43,027 bases of DNA, from assembly GCA_029239605.1 (NCBI GenBank), contig JARBUO010000014.1, forward strand, positions 1-43,027. The letters run 5' to 3'. The DNA comes from Bacillota bacterium (GTDB taxonomy: Bacteria; Bacillota; Clostridia; Peptostreptococcales; Anaerovoracaceae). Positions 23,413 through 30,899 of this stretch are shown in pieces (position 1 is the stretch's first letter; the number at the start of each line of letters is the position of its first letter). A model generated the notes under the pieces. That model did no database searches, was not told the origin of the DNA, and saw only the letters and a program-made list of their open reading frames with translations. A program made the position numbers and the translations under genes.

Positions 23413-24755
23413 GAGAGAAGACACCGCAGGATAAAAATTTCTCATGGAATGAAAAAAGGCCTTGGACCAAAAGAATGTTCCCGGATTGGCTGCTGTGCAC
23501 AATGGTATGTGCAGCCCTTACCGGGACAATCCTGGCCGGATTTGACGGGAGTGATCCGCTGCTGTCCAATCCTGCGGCCATTGCAGGAATGTCTCTGCTG
23601 ATCATCGGAATCCTGGAAGCACTGCAGAGATTTGGAAAGGGAAATCTTGCCGTGATACTCATATCGCTTTTATCGGTACTTGGCGTTTTTTTGACATTGT
23701 TTCATAACAATGAAGCCTCTGTTTTTGAACTATCCGTAAATTATCTTGGCATAATGGATCAAAACCCCAATCTTTTTCCGGCGGTTACCATGCTGTCCGC
23801 AATCCTTGTCTTTTGGACGGTCAGAACAAGAGTGGGTATTTGCCTGCTTTTCCTTGGAGGCTCGTTTCTCAGCGCTTTTTTTGATGTGCTCGGATATCCG
23901 ATCTCAGCCCGGGAGCTGATTCTATTTCTGTCAGGATGCCTGGCACTCTGGTTTTTACGGATAACACAAGAGACGACGCAGCAGAATACTTTGCCATGGA
24001 ATTCCATGCTTCAAATTGTGGTGACTGCCGCTGTGATCATATGCCTTGCAGCAGGACTGTTCTTCGGTGCAGTCAGACCGCTTTCGCCTTCCAACGCAAA
24101 AGATGAGCTTTCCGGGAGACTGATGAATCTGCCGCTTATGGAGCAGCTTGGCATCGTTTCGACAAAAACAATTTATACGGATTCTCCCATCCCACCTGAA
24201 ATCAAAAAGGAGCAGCAACAGGAGGAAAAGAAGAAGCCGGATGAGGAGAAAAAAGCAAGTGATCGAAAGGAAATGGGAAGAATCGGGAATGACCTGAACC
24301 TGGCAGCCGCAGCGGCTGTTACCTTTAAGGCTGCCGCAAAGGCGGTATGGGTGGTGGTGCCGGCTCTGATCTTTCTTATGGCAGCAGCCGTCCCTGTTCG
24401 GAGAATCCTAAGAAGGCGCTGGTATCAAAAAGTCCTGACGGGAAGCAGGGAGCAAGGTGTGGAATTGCTCTACGCTTACTTTCTGAAACGGCTTGGACGG
24501 GTCGGACTGAAGCGGCCGCAGGACATGACTCTGTCTGAATTTGCCGAGGACGCAAGAGAGGCTTTAAAAGACTTTGCTGTCTATGACGCAGATTTCATGC
24601 GCTTGACGCACATCTATCAGGGCGTAATCTATGGAGGACAAAGGGTATCCGAAAAGGAGTTCGAATTGTTTCAGGACTTTTATATGGTATTCCTCAAAAA
24701 TCTGAGAGGGAAAATAGGCTGTATGAAATACTTATTTGCATATTTTGTGCTTTGA
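23409..24755 (+). CDS. Membrane protein with C-terminal DUF4129-like domain
   Basis: This 448-residue protein has about six N-terminal membrane segments (to ~residue 215), an extracytoplasmic charged linker (EQQQEEKKKPDEEKKASDRK), another membrane helix near 325 and a cytoplasmic helical tail with LSEFAEDAREAL that resembles DUF4129. In relatives a transglutaminase domain often sits between; here I see no Cys-His-Asp triad, so it appears to be a reduced version. ATG 23409, overlapping the DUF58 stop as ATGA, fits the ribosome site better than TTG 23400. It completes the MoxR-DUF58 operon. Confidence 0.75.
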   Translation: MREKTPQDKNFSWNEKRPWTKRMFPDWLLCTMVCAALTGTILAGFDGSDPLLSNPAAIAGMSLLIIGILEALQRFGKGNLAVILISLLSVLGVFLTLFHNNEASVFELSVNYLGIMDQNPNLFPAVTMLSAILVFWTVRTRVGICLLFLGGSFLSAFFDVLGYPISARELILFLSGCLALWFLRITQETTQQNTLPWNSMLQIVVTAAVIICLAAGLFFGAVRPLSPSNAKDELSGRLMNLPLMEQLGIVSTKTIYTDSPIPPEIKKEQQQEEKKKPDEEKKASDRKEMGRIGNDLNLAAAAAVTFKAAAKAVWVVVPALIFLMAAAVPVRRILRRRWYQKVLTGSREQGVELLYAYFLKRLGRVGLKRPQDMTLSEFAEDAREALKDFAVYDADFMRLTHIYQGVIYGGQRVSEKEFELFQDFYMVFLKNLRGKIGCMKYLFAYFVL

Positions 24756-24777
24756 TGCAGTTACGGAGAAGTGTGTG

Positions 24778-24819
24778 GTGAATGGAACCTCTTCAATTTG
24801 AGGAGCCATTCACTTTTTT
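24778..24819 (+). terminator. Terminator of the MoxR operon
   Basis: GTGAATGG (24778-24785) pairs with CCATTCAC (24806-24813), with further pairing of CCTC/GAGG inside, followed by six Ts (24814-24819). This is a typical intrinsic terminator at the operon end. Confidence 0.82.
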
Positions 24820-24850
24820 CTTTTTGTCAGAAGCTCCGTCGCGTATGATA

Positions 24851-24933
24851 GTCTGGAGCGGTGCTTTCTGTTCTTTCATGTTTGCAACAATGCTTCCTGT
24901 TTTTAATGTCTGGAGCAGTGCTTCTTGTTTCTG
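24851..24933 (+). repeat. Imperfect direct repeats upstream of the sigma-factor gene
   Basis: GTCTGGAGCGGTGCTTTCTG at 24851 recurs with changes at 24908 (57-base offset), and shorter GTGCTT/TGCTT echoes lie around them. Their role is unknown. Farther on, TTCAC (24987-24991) and GTGAA (24997-25001) form a small inverted repeat near the likely promoter region. Otherwise the 24820-25049 gap shows no gene. Confidence 0.4.
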
Positions 24934-25049
24934 TAGTGCTTGACATGCTTGAGAAGTGTTTTGCATTGATGAATATCTTAAATAATTTCACATTAGGTGA
25001 AGAATTTTCTCGAAAGCAGTGTTTATTATTGTGAAAGGGGTGATGGAGA

Positions 25050-25592
25050 ATGGATGACCGGGAGATTCTCACTGGGCTGAAAAGGCGTGACGAAGATGCC
25101 TTCGCAGCGTTGCTGGACAAATATATACGATACGTAGGAGCTGTGGCTGTAAAGACCTCCGGGAATCAACTTTCCGTTGAGGACATTGAGGAAATCTGCT
25201 CTGATGCTTTCGCAAGAATTTGGTTTGCGTCGTCTTCCATAGAGATAACCGGAGAAAATTTAAAAGGGTATATAGGCATTACTGCCCGTAATCTAACGCT
25301 GAATGTACTCCGAAGCAAGCAAAGGATCTCCGCAGATCAGCTGGAGCAAGATATGGTACGCTGCCGCTCAGCAGAAGATTCAGCGGTATTGGGAGAAGAT
25401 ATGAAGGTGATTCAAGAGGAGATTCGCGCCATGGCTCCGCTGGATCGCGAACTCTTCGTCAGGAGATACTTCTACCTTGAGCGCGTTATGGACATTGCCA
25501 GGGACAAAGGGATGAATGAAAAAACAGTGAGCACCAGACTGATCCGGGCCAGGCGGCGGCTGCAGCTGGCTATCGATGAAAGGGGGATTTGA
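25050..25592 (+). CDS. ECF-type RNA polymerase sigma factor
   Basis: A 180-residue sigma factor with region 2 (about residues 15-85: FAALLDKYIRYVGAVAV ... DIEEICSDAFARIW, then GYIGITARNLTLNVLRS) and region 4 (about 120-175: MAPLDRELFVRRYFYLERV ... GMNEKTVSTRLIRARRRL). It directs RNA polymerase to a small regulon. Its stop lies one base before the GTG start of the DUF4179 gene, whose product is the probable anti-sigma partner. Confidence 0.88.
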   Translation: MDDREILTGLKRRDEDAFAALLDKYIRYVGAVAVKTSGNQLSVEDIEEICSDAFARIWFASSSIEITGENLKGYIGITARNLTLNVLRSKQRISADQLEQDMVRCRSAEDSAVLGEDMKVIQEEIRAMAPLDRELFVRRYFYLERVMDIARDKGMNEKTVSTRLIRARRRLQLAIDERGI

Positions 25593-25593
25593 T

Positions 25594-27183
25594 GTGGAGA
25601 AGAAGATGATCGATATCATGGGGGAACTGGACGGTGTATTTGATGAAATAGAAATTGATCCAGAGGCTGAGGAAGATCTTTGCAGGGGGCTTCATTTGGA
25701 TCGGGTGATTGCAGAGGCACAAAGAAAAGCGGGGATTCAGGGGAACGTGCAGGCAGAAGATGGGGGGATACCGGGAAATATACAGATAGAAGCAGGGATT
25801 CGGAGGAACAGATCAATAGATGAAACACGTTTTGAGGAGCGAAAGTCTGTGGTTCCAAAGTTTGGAAAGTCAATGAAATGGGTCGCCTGCGCAGTAGCAG
25901 CGGTGGCGTTACTAGGGGGATCGGTTGCTGCAGCGCAGAACCTGGATGCTCTTCACTACTTTCTAAGAACAAAAGCTGAGATTCCGAAAGGGGAAATTAC
26001 CAATGTCGGGCAAAGTGCAATCAGCGGCGGGGTGAAGATGACGGTGGAGAGCGTCCTTGCAGGCGAGAACGATTTCGTGACACTCTTAACCTTTGTACAA
26101 ACAGACGGAAGTGCTTTTCCGGAAGGCACAAAATTGTATCGGGTTCGGCTGAATACGGAGGATAAGGGTGTCGTTCAATCTGTCATCGGTGTTCGGATGT
26201 CGGAGGACAGGAAGCTTCTGAATGCTTTTATTGAGAGCTCAAGTATCACCTCAATGCTGAATCAATCCATTGGAGCTGAGGTGCAGGGGATTTATACCGA
26301 AGACAGGAGGGAGCTGGAGGAGGACATTTCTTTATCCGGCTGCTTTGCAGCGAGACCCATACGAATGGATATTCCAGAGGAATTAAGAGCCACGTCATGG
26401 GCCGAAACCATCATTCCTGCCTTTGAAAAGGAACTCATAGAACAGCAGGGTCTTTTTTTCGATTCTATATCCCTGAAAGGAGAGAAAGAGGGATTTTCTT
26501 TTGCAGGAGTGGGGTTTCTTGATGGAAGGCTAAGTATTGCTACATACTACCCCGAAGGCGATGACAACGACCCTCTGGCATATCTTCGTCCGGAAGCAGA
26601 GATCAATAAATTAAAGGACAGGAGAACCGGCGCCGTTTATGAAGGCTCCTTACAACGGGGGCTGGACTCTGCAGTTTCCGGAAAACAGATGCTCCTTGCA
26701 GATTTTGAGGGACTGCAGGAAGCAGACCTCCCTTATTTAGAACCAATAGCAACCTATACCACCAGAAATATTCTTGAGAAGGGACCCTGGAAGGTTTCCT
26801 TTACCGTGAAAGATCAAGGAAAAAATCTGACACTGCATCCGGATCTCACCATTGATCTTCACTCAGAAAAAGCCGTGCTGACAGAGGCGAATATTTCCTT
26901 GCTTGGAGGATATGTGATCGGACAATGGAGTGACTCTGAAAAAGTAGGGCTTCCGGAGAATTATTCCACAAAGCTCAGAGCGGTAACGGAGGATGGAGAA
27001 ATTCTAAAATTTAAGATATCCGGGGCCAGCAGTTACGTGGATCAGGGGGGGAGAAATTGCTTTAAATTCAATTACAACTTGTTTGAGAAGGAAGACGATA
27101 AGAATAGAGTTCTGCTGCCCCAGAACAAGCTGGAATCCATAAAAACAATTATATTGGATGATCACGAATGGAACATAAAATAG
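25594..27183 (+). CDS. DUF4179-type membrane protein, probable anti-sigma factor
   Basis: A 529-residue protein: a short cytoplasmic N-terminus with a charged region (to ~residue 90), one membrane helix (WVACAVAAVALLGGSVAAA near 95-115) and a large extracytoplasmic beta-rich domain resembling DUF4179 with a DUF5643-like tail. This is the usual form of anti-sigma partners of clostridial ECF factors. GTG 25594 is chosen over ATG 25576 because the AAAGGGGGG between them is the best ribosome site. The sensed signal is unknown. Confidence 0.78.
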   Translation: MEKKMIDIMGELDGVFDEIEIDPEAEEDLCRGLHLDRVIAEAQRKAGIQGNVQAEDGGIPGNIQIEAGIRRNRSIDETRFEERKSVVPKFGKSMKWVACAVAAVALLGGSVAAAQNLDALHYFLRTKAEIPKGEITNVGQSAISGGVKMTVESVLAGENDFVTLLTFVQTDGSAFPEGTKLYRVRLNTEDKGVVQSVIGVRMSEDRKLLNAFIESSSITSMLNQSIGAEVQGIYTEDRRELEEDISLSGCFAARPIRMDIPEELRATSWAETIIPAFEKELIEQQGLFFDSISLKGEKEGFSFAGVGFLDGRLSIATYYPEGDDNDPLAYLRPEAEINKLKDRRTGAVYEGSLQRGLDSAVSGKQMLLADFEGLQEADLPYLEPIATYTTRNILEKGPWKVSFTVKDQGKNLTLHPDLTIDLHSEKAVLTEANISLLGGYVIGQWSDSEKVGLPENYSTKLRAVTEDGEILKFKISGASSYVDQGGRNCFKFNYNLFEKEDDKNRVLLPQNKLESIKTIILDDHEWNIK

Positions 27184-27240
27184 TAGCCTCTGAATTGTAA
27201 AATGAAGGTTTTGCTGAAATATCATCCACGAAGAATAACA

Positions 27241-27284
27241 ATAGCCTCCTCGCTTCTTGCATTAACAGGATACGGGGAGGCTAT
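27241..27284 (+). terminator. Possible bidirectional terminator between convergent genes
   Basis: ATAGCCTCC (27241-27249) pairs with GGAGGCTAT (27276-27284) around a 26-base loop, followed by ATTTAAA on the plus strand. The U-tract is weak. It lies between the DUF4179 gene and the convergent HTH-TOBE gene and may serve both. Confidence 0.45.
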
Positions 27285-27375
27285 ATTTAAAGATTCACCA
27301 TAGTTCGTGTGCATACTTAATATGGATACGAAGGATGCATACTGGATAAGCTTACTTATGGAACAAACGATTTCT

Positions 27376-27897
27376 TTATTTCATTACCTTTACTGCCATG
27401 GATTTAAAGATAGCATAGAGCTCGTCCCCTGTTTTGATATTCATCTCTTTGAGAGAGCGGCTGGTGATCAGGACGGTCAGTGGTATTCCAACGTCAAGAG
27501 TCACCCTGGCGCTTTTTTCATCCACGGCGATGCCCGTGACGATTCCTCTGAGCATATTTCGGGCACTGCTGACGATAGGACCGGCACTCAAAATAATGTC
27601 TTCGGGGCGCACGGCGACCTTAACCCTGCCCTCCAGCTCCGTTGCCACGCTGATTTTCACACTACCCGTTAAAGCGTACTGGTCACCATCCTCCCGGATG
27701 AGATCTGCTTCATATACATTCTCAGACCGTTTTGTGCTCATAAAGTATAGCTCAAGCTGGGATTCAGATACCCGTATGCTTCGGCCGATATGATGGGCTT
27801 GAATATCGCCTCTTTTTATCATTTCATAAACCGTATACTTGGACAGCTTCAACTTTCCGGCAAGCTCTTCCGGTGTATAAAGGGTTTCCTCGCGCAT
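27376..27897 (-). CDS. HTH (excisionase-type) and TOBE-domain regulator of molybdate transport
   Basis: This 173-residue protein joins an N-terminal MerR/excisionase-type helix-turn-helix (LYTPEELAGKLKLSKYTVYE, then IGRSIRVSESQLELYF, residues ~5-50) to a C-terminal ModC-tail-like segment (VAVRPEDIILSAG) and a Mop/TOBE domain (SARNMLRGIVTGIAVDEKSA onward, ~105-170). TOBE/Mop domains bind molybdate or tungstate. It is transcribed away from modA2 across a shared 281-base region, and probably controls that operon according to cellular Mo. ATG 27897 has AGGAGG upstream; GTG one codon earlier is possible. It appears to complement the TOBE-less ModC at 29893. Confidence 0.82.
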   Translation of the reverse strand: MREETLYTPEELAGKLKLSKYTVYEMIKRGDIQAHHIGRSIRVSESQLELYFMSTKRSENVYEADLIREDGDQYALTGSVKISVATELEGRVKVAVRPEDIILSAGPIVSSARNMLRGIVTGIAVDEKSARVTLDVGIPLTVLITSRSLKEMNIKTGDELYAIFKSMAVKVMK

Positions 27898-27930
27898 CAC
27901 AGTGCACCTCCTTTTAATTGGGATGATACT

Positions 27931-27959
27931 ATTATAATGGCTTCTCAGAATGAAATCAA
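27931..27959 (-). promoter_or_regulatory. Promoter of the HTH-TOBE regulator
   Basis: On the minus strand TTGATT (27959-27954) and TATAAT (27936-27931) are 17 bases apart. The predicted start is near 27925, about 28 bases before the ATG. Confidence 0.72.
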
Positions 27960-28068
27960 TGGAAAGCCGACACCTCAGAACCAAAGATGCTCGCCAGCCA
28001 GATACTGCAGTCCCTATACTGCATCCTGCAATTCAGTGCGGAATCTGGCGGTTATTCAGAAAGAATTC

Positions 28069-28097
28069 TTTACTTGTATTGAGGGTCAGCGTACAAT
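28069..28097 (+). promoter_or_regulatory. Probable promoter of modABC copy 2
   Basis: TTTACT (28069-28074) and TACAAT (28092-28097) are 17 bases apart, with a predicted start near 28104 and a 75-base leader. No clear ModE-like dyad was found here, unlike at modA1. A direct repeat ATACTGCA occurs at about 28000-28025 upstream. Confidence 0.55.
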
Positions 28098-28178
28098 GGA
28101 ATAAGAATTAGTTTGGTTTTCTTTCATCCAGTTCGATTGAATCGGATTAAAAGGTGTTTTAATAAGAGGAGACGCAAA

Positions 28179-28997
28179 ATGAAGAGACAGAGCAGCAGGA
28201 CATTTTTAACGGTATTGATCCTAATTCTCACCACTGCAGGAGTTTTTTTCGGATGCAGCGGTGGTAAAGGAAACGAAAGCCCAAAAAACGGTAGTTCATC
28301 AGACCAAAAGATTGAAATAAACGTATCTGCTGCGGCAAGCCTGACAGACGCGCTGACAGAAATTCAGGCAGAATATGAAATGCAGACCGATGTTGGGATC
28401 CTGTTCAATTTTGCTGCTTCCGGCGCACTTCAGAAGCAAATTCGGGAAGGAGCGCCCTGCGACCTGTTTCTCTCTGCTTCAAAAGAACATATGGATGCCT
28501 TGGAGGCGGAAGGGCTGATTTTTCCGGAGACGAGAACAGATTTGCTCGGCAATGCCCTGACACTAATTGTATCATCAGAGCAAGCAGAAAATGTTACGAG
28601 TTACGAAGATCTTATAAAACCCGGGCTGACAGGAATCTCCATCGGTACACCCGAATCTGTCCCAGCGGGTAACTATGCAAAACAGGCACTCCAGAATCTA
28701 AAAATTTGGGACAAAATAGAGGACAAGCTGATCTATGCCAAAGATGTCCGGCAGGTACTCGAGTATGTTGACACGGGTAATGCGGACTGTGGCCTTGTTT
28801 ATAAATCGGACACGCTTGCTATGAAGACCGGGATTGTGGTCATGGATCTTCCCGAAGCAAGCCATGATCCCATCGTATATCCTGCTGCACTGATCAAGGA
28901 TTCCGGGCAGGCGAAAGCCGCCACGGAGTTTTATCAGTTTCTGAAGACTGATTATGCAGCCGGTGTATTCGAGAAATATGGATTTACGGTACTTTGA
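28179..28997 (+). CDS. modA: Molybdate-binding lipoprotein ModA, copy 2
   Basis: A 272-residue lipoprotein with signal peptide and lipobox FFGC near residue 26, a Ser/Asn-rich linker, then a standard ModA: VSAAASLTDALTE, FAASGALQKQIREGAPCD, ISIGTPESVPAGNYA, YAKDVRQVLEYVDTGNADCG and the closing FLKTDYAAGVFEKYGF. Oxyanion-contact serines are kept, though FAASGA replaces the usual F/Y-x-GSG. ATG 28179 has AAGAGGAGA upstream. It resembles the ModA half of the protein at 16922 but has a lipid anchor instead of the stalk domain. Confidence 0.92.
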   Translation: MKRQSSRTFLTVLILILTTAGVFFGCSGGKGNESPKNGSSSDQKIEINVSAAASLTDALTEIQAEYEMQTDVGILFNFAASGALQKQIREGAPCDLFLSASKEHMDALEAEGLIFPETRTDLLGNALTLIVSSEQAENVTSYEDLIKPGLTGISIGTPESVPAGNYAKQALQNLKIWDKIEDKLIYAKDVRQVLEYVDTGNADCGLVYKSDTLAMKTGIVVMDLPEASHDPIVYPAALIKDSGQAKAATEFYQFLKTDYAAGVFEKYGFTVL

Positions 28998-29102
28998 TCC
29001 GCAGCTTGAGGAAAGCACTTGATGAAAGCCGGCGAGTATGAAGTAGAGAAATGCCGCCGAGCATCAGATAAATATTCAATCAACAGGCGTAAGGAGGCTG
29101 AA

Positions 29103-29774
29103 ATGCTGTCACCCATTCTGCTTTCATTGAAAATAGCAGCCATCGCTACCATATTTTCATTTCTTTTGGGCGTATTCTTTGCCTATGTTATCAATAAAAA
29201 AAATATTCCCGGCAAGAATCTGTTGGAAACTCTGCTGATTCTGCCTATGGTACTGCCACCTTCTGTATTGGGGTACCTTCTTTTGATTTCTTTCGGCAAG
29301 CGGGGCCCCATAGGGGAATTCTTGCTGGATCACTTCCAGATCCAAATTGTCTTTACTTGGGTAGGTGCAGTTATTGCTTCCTGCATTGTATCCCTGCCTT
29401 TAATGTATCAGAATGCGAAATCAGCACTGATTAGTCTTGATCCTCTGTATGAAAGAGCGGCAAGGACGCTGGGCAGCAGTGAATGGAAAATTTTCATAAC
29501 AGTGATTTTCCCTTTGGCCTGGCCCGGAATTATCAGCGGCATCGTGCTATCATTTGCCAGAGCCATCGGTGAGTTTGGAGCGACGCTGATGATTGCAGGA
29601 AACATCCCCGGAAAGACCCAGACAATCCCCACCGCCATCTATTTCGCTGTGGAGTCAGGAAATACGGAACTGGCCAACCGGCTGGTATTGATTATGACTG
29701 TATTCAGCTTTCTTCTGATCTTTTGCCTGAACGCCTGGTTGAAGAAAAAGAACTATATCGGCAGACAAAGCTAG
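29103..29774 (+). CDS. modB: Molybdate ABC transporter permease ModB, copy 2
   Basis: A 223-residue membrane protein with the ModB order: LLILPMVLPPSVLGYLLLIS near residue 40, the EAA loop AARTLGSSEWKIFITVIFPLAWPGI near 118, and AIGEFGATLMIAGNIPGKT near 155. ATG 29103 is chosen because AAGGAGG lies just upstream; the longer frame back to 29019 starts in sequence unlike the family. It follows modA2 by 105 bases. Confidence 0.92.
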   Translation: MLSPILLSLKIAAIATIFSFLLGVFFAYVINKKNIPGKNLLETLLILPMVLPPSVLGYLLLISFGKRGPIGEFLLDHFQIQIVFTWVGAVIASCIVSLPLMYQNAKSALISLDPLYERAARTLGSSEWKIFITVIFPLAWPGIISGIVLSFARAIGEFGATLMIAGNIPGKTQTIPTAIYFAVESGNTELANRLVLIMTVFSFLLIFCLNAWLKKKNYIGRQS

Positions 29775-29892
29775 TGCCTTGACAGACTTAACTTTTGCTT
29801 TAATCTTGCCAAAGTTTTTATCAGCGCTTGACCTCAAATATAAATCTGCCAGGGTACTGGAGCGTGTGCAGCGGAAAAGGGGAGACGTTTGT

Positions 29893-30555
29893 ATGGAGTT
29901 TAGAATCATAAAAAAACTAGATCATTTTGAAATCGATGTCGACTATCAATTTGATAGCGGAATCCTCACGGTTCAGGGAGAATCCGGTGCTGGGAAGACT
30001 ACGCTCTTAAACTGCATTGCAGGGTTAACCCTTCCCGATGGAGGGCGGATTGTGCTGGGTGAAAAGGTTGTCTATGATCAGAAGCAGGCAATCGACGTTC
30101 CTACAAGGCTGCGGGCCATAGGGTATCTTTTCCAAAACTACGGTCTGTTTCCTAATATGACGGTCCAGCAGAATATTGTTTATGGAATCAAGAATAAAGA
30201 AGAATATAGAGATAAGATGAAGCGGAGAGAACTGCTGCAATATGCAGATTATATTATGGAAACTTTTGGGATCGCCCATTTGAAGACAAAACATCCCAAC
30301 CAGATTTCCGGAGGAGAGAAGCAGCGTGCAGCACTGTCCAGAGCAATTGTTACGAAGCCCAAGCTGCTTCTGCTGGATGAGCCCTTTTCCGCGCTGGACA
30401 GCAGGACGAAAGAAATGGTATATCAGGAGTTCGCAGCATTTAAGAAAGAATTCAAAATTCCAACCATTCTGATTACCCATGATACGGAAGAAGGCAGGCT
30501 CTTTGCAGACAGAAAAATCCTGATGAAGGATGGTAAGATTGTAGAGGAGGATTGA
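29893..30555 (+). CDS. modC: Molybdate ABC transporter ATPase ModC, short form without TOBE domain, copy 2
   Basis: A 220-residue ATPase with Walker A GESGAGKTT near residue 34, Q-loop LFQNYGLFPN, signature ISGGEKQRAALSRAI near 138, Walker B LLLLDEPFSALD and switch His in ITHDTEEG. It ends soon after the ATPase core, so the C-terminal oxyanion-sensing domain of full ModC is missing. That role may be taken by the TOBE domain of the divergent regulator at 27376. Substrate assignment rests on the neighbours modA2 and modB2. ATG 29893 fits the GGGGAGA site and the family start. Confidence 0.9.
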   Translation: MEFRIIKKLDHFEIDVDYQFDSGILTVQGESGAGKTTLLNCIAGLTLPDGGRIVLGEKVVYDQKQAIDVPTRLRAIGYLFQNYGLFPNMTVQQNIVYGIKNKEEYRDKMKRRELLQYADYIMETFGIAHLKTKHPNQISGGEKQRAALSRAIVTKPKLLLLDEPFSALDSRTKEMVYQEFAAFKKEFKIPTILITHDTEEGRLFADRKILMKDGKIVEED

Positions 30556-30569
30556 AGCTCCTCTTTTTT
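30544..30569 (+). terminator. Terminator overlapping the modC2 stop
   Basis: GAGGAG (30544-30549) pairs with CTCCTC (30558-30563) around an 8-base loop, followed by six Ts. The stem includes the last modC codons, separating modABC2 from the repeats and mobA-like gene downstream. Confidence 0.75.
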
Positions 30570-30581
30570 CGCTTTGGTACC

Positions 30582-30877
30582 TATGATATAATGAACACAA
30601 ACATAGGAAAAAAATCAAAGATTTTTAGGCTAGGTGTTCATTGTATCGGTGTGAAGCAAATCGGAGCGGCGATTTGCACTTATGATATAATGAACACAAA
30701 CATAGGAAAAAAATCAAAGATTTTTAGGCTAGGTGTTCATTGTATCGGTGTGAAGCAAACCGGAGCAGCGGTTTGCACTTATGATATAATGAACACAAAC
30801 ATAGGAAAAAATCAAAGATTTTTAGGTAAGGTGTTCATTGTATCGGTGTGAAGCAAACCGGAGCAGCGGTTTGCACG
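30582..30877 (+). repeat. Three 99-bp tandem repeats with -10 boxes and covarying inverted repeats
   Basis: Units start at 30582, 30681 and 30780 (the third is one base shorter). Each has: an extended -10 (TGATATAAT); a nested dyad with outer arms ATGAACAC/GTGTTCAT (30591-30598 and 30634-30641 in unit 1) and inner AAAAATC-AAA-GATTTTT; then an inverted repeat just ahead of the next -10. In unit 1 this last repeat is GCAAATCG-N6-CGATTTGC (30656-30677); in units 2 and 3 it is GCAAACCG-N6-CGGTTTGC. The T/C and A/G changes are paired, so symmetry is maintained. The 99-base period keeps one frame open, but I regard that frame as incidental. The array fills the gap between modC2 and the mobA-like gene. 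Confidence 0.9.
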
Positions 30878-30883
30878 TATAAT
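30878..30883 (+). promoter_or_regulatory. -10 box of the mobA-like gene at the end of the repeat array
   Basis: TATAAT at 30878-30883 directly follows the third inverted repeat, in the place where units 1 and 2 carry their TATAAT (30587 and 30686). Transcription would start near 30890, only about ten bases before the ATG at 30900, so the leader would be very short. No consensus -35 is present; the inverted repeat covers part of that region, which suggests operator control. Confidence 0.5.
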
Positions 30884-30899
30884 ATAGGCTGGGATTGAT

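Noticed and set aside
27241..27284. Molybdenum-cofactor riboswitch near the HTH-TOBE gene
   Set aside because: Only a single stem with a 26-base loop at the 3' ends of convergent genes; no multi-helix aptamer and wrong position.
30552..30851. A 99-residue open frame through the tandem repeats
   Set aside because: It stays open only because the unit is 99 bases; it overlaps the modC2 stop and terminator, has no ribosome site of its own, and the units carry promoter- and hairpin-like features instead.
30582..30877. CRISPR array
   Set aside because: Units are contiguous 99-bp repeats without unique spacers and no cas gene is nearby.
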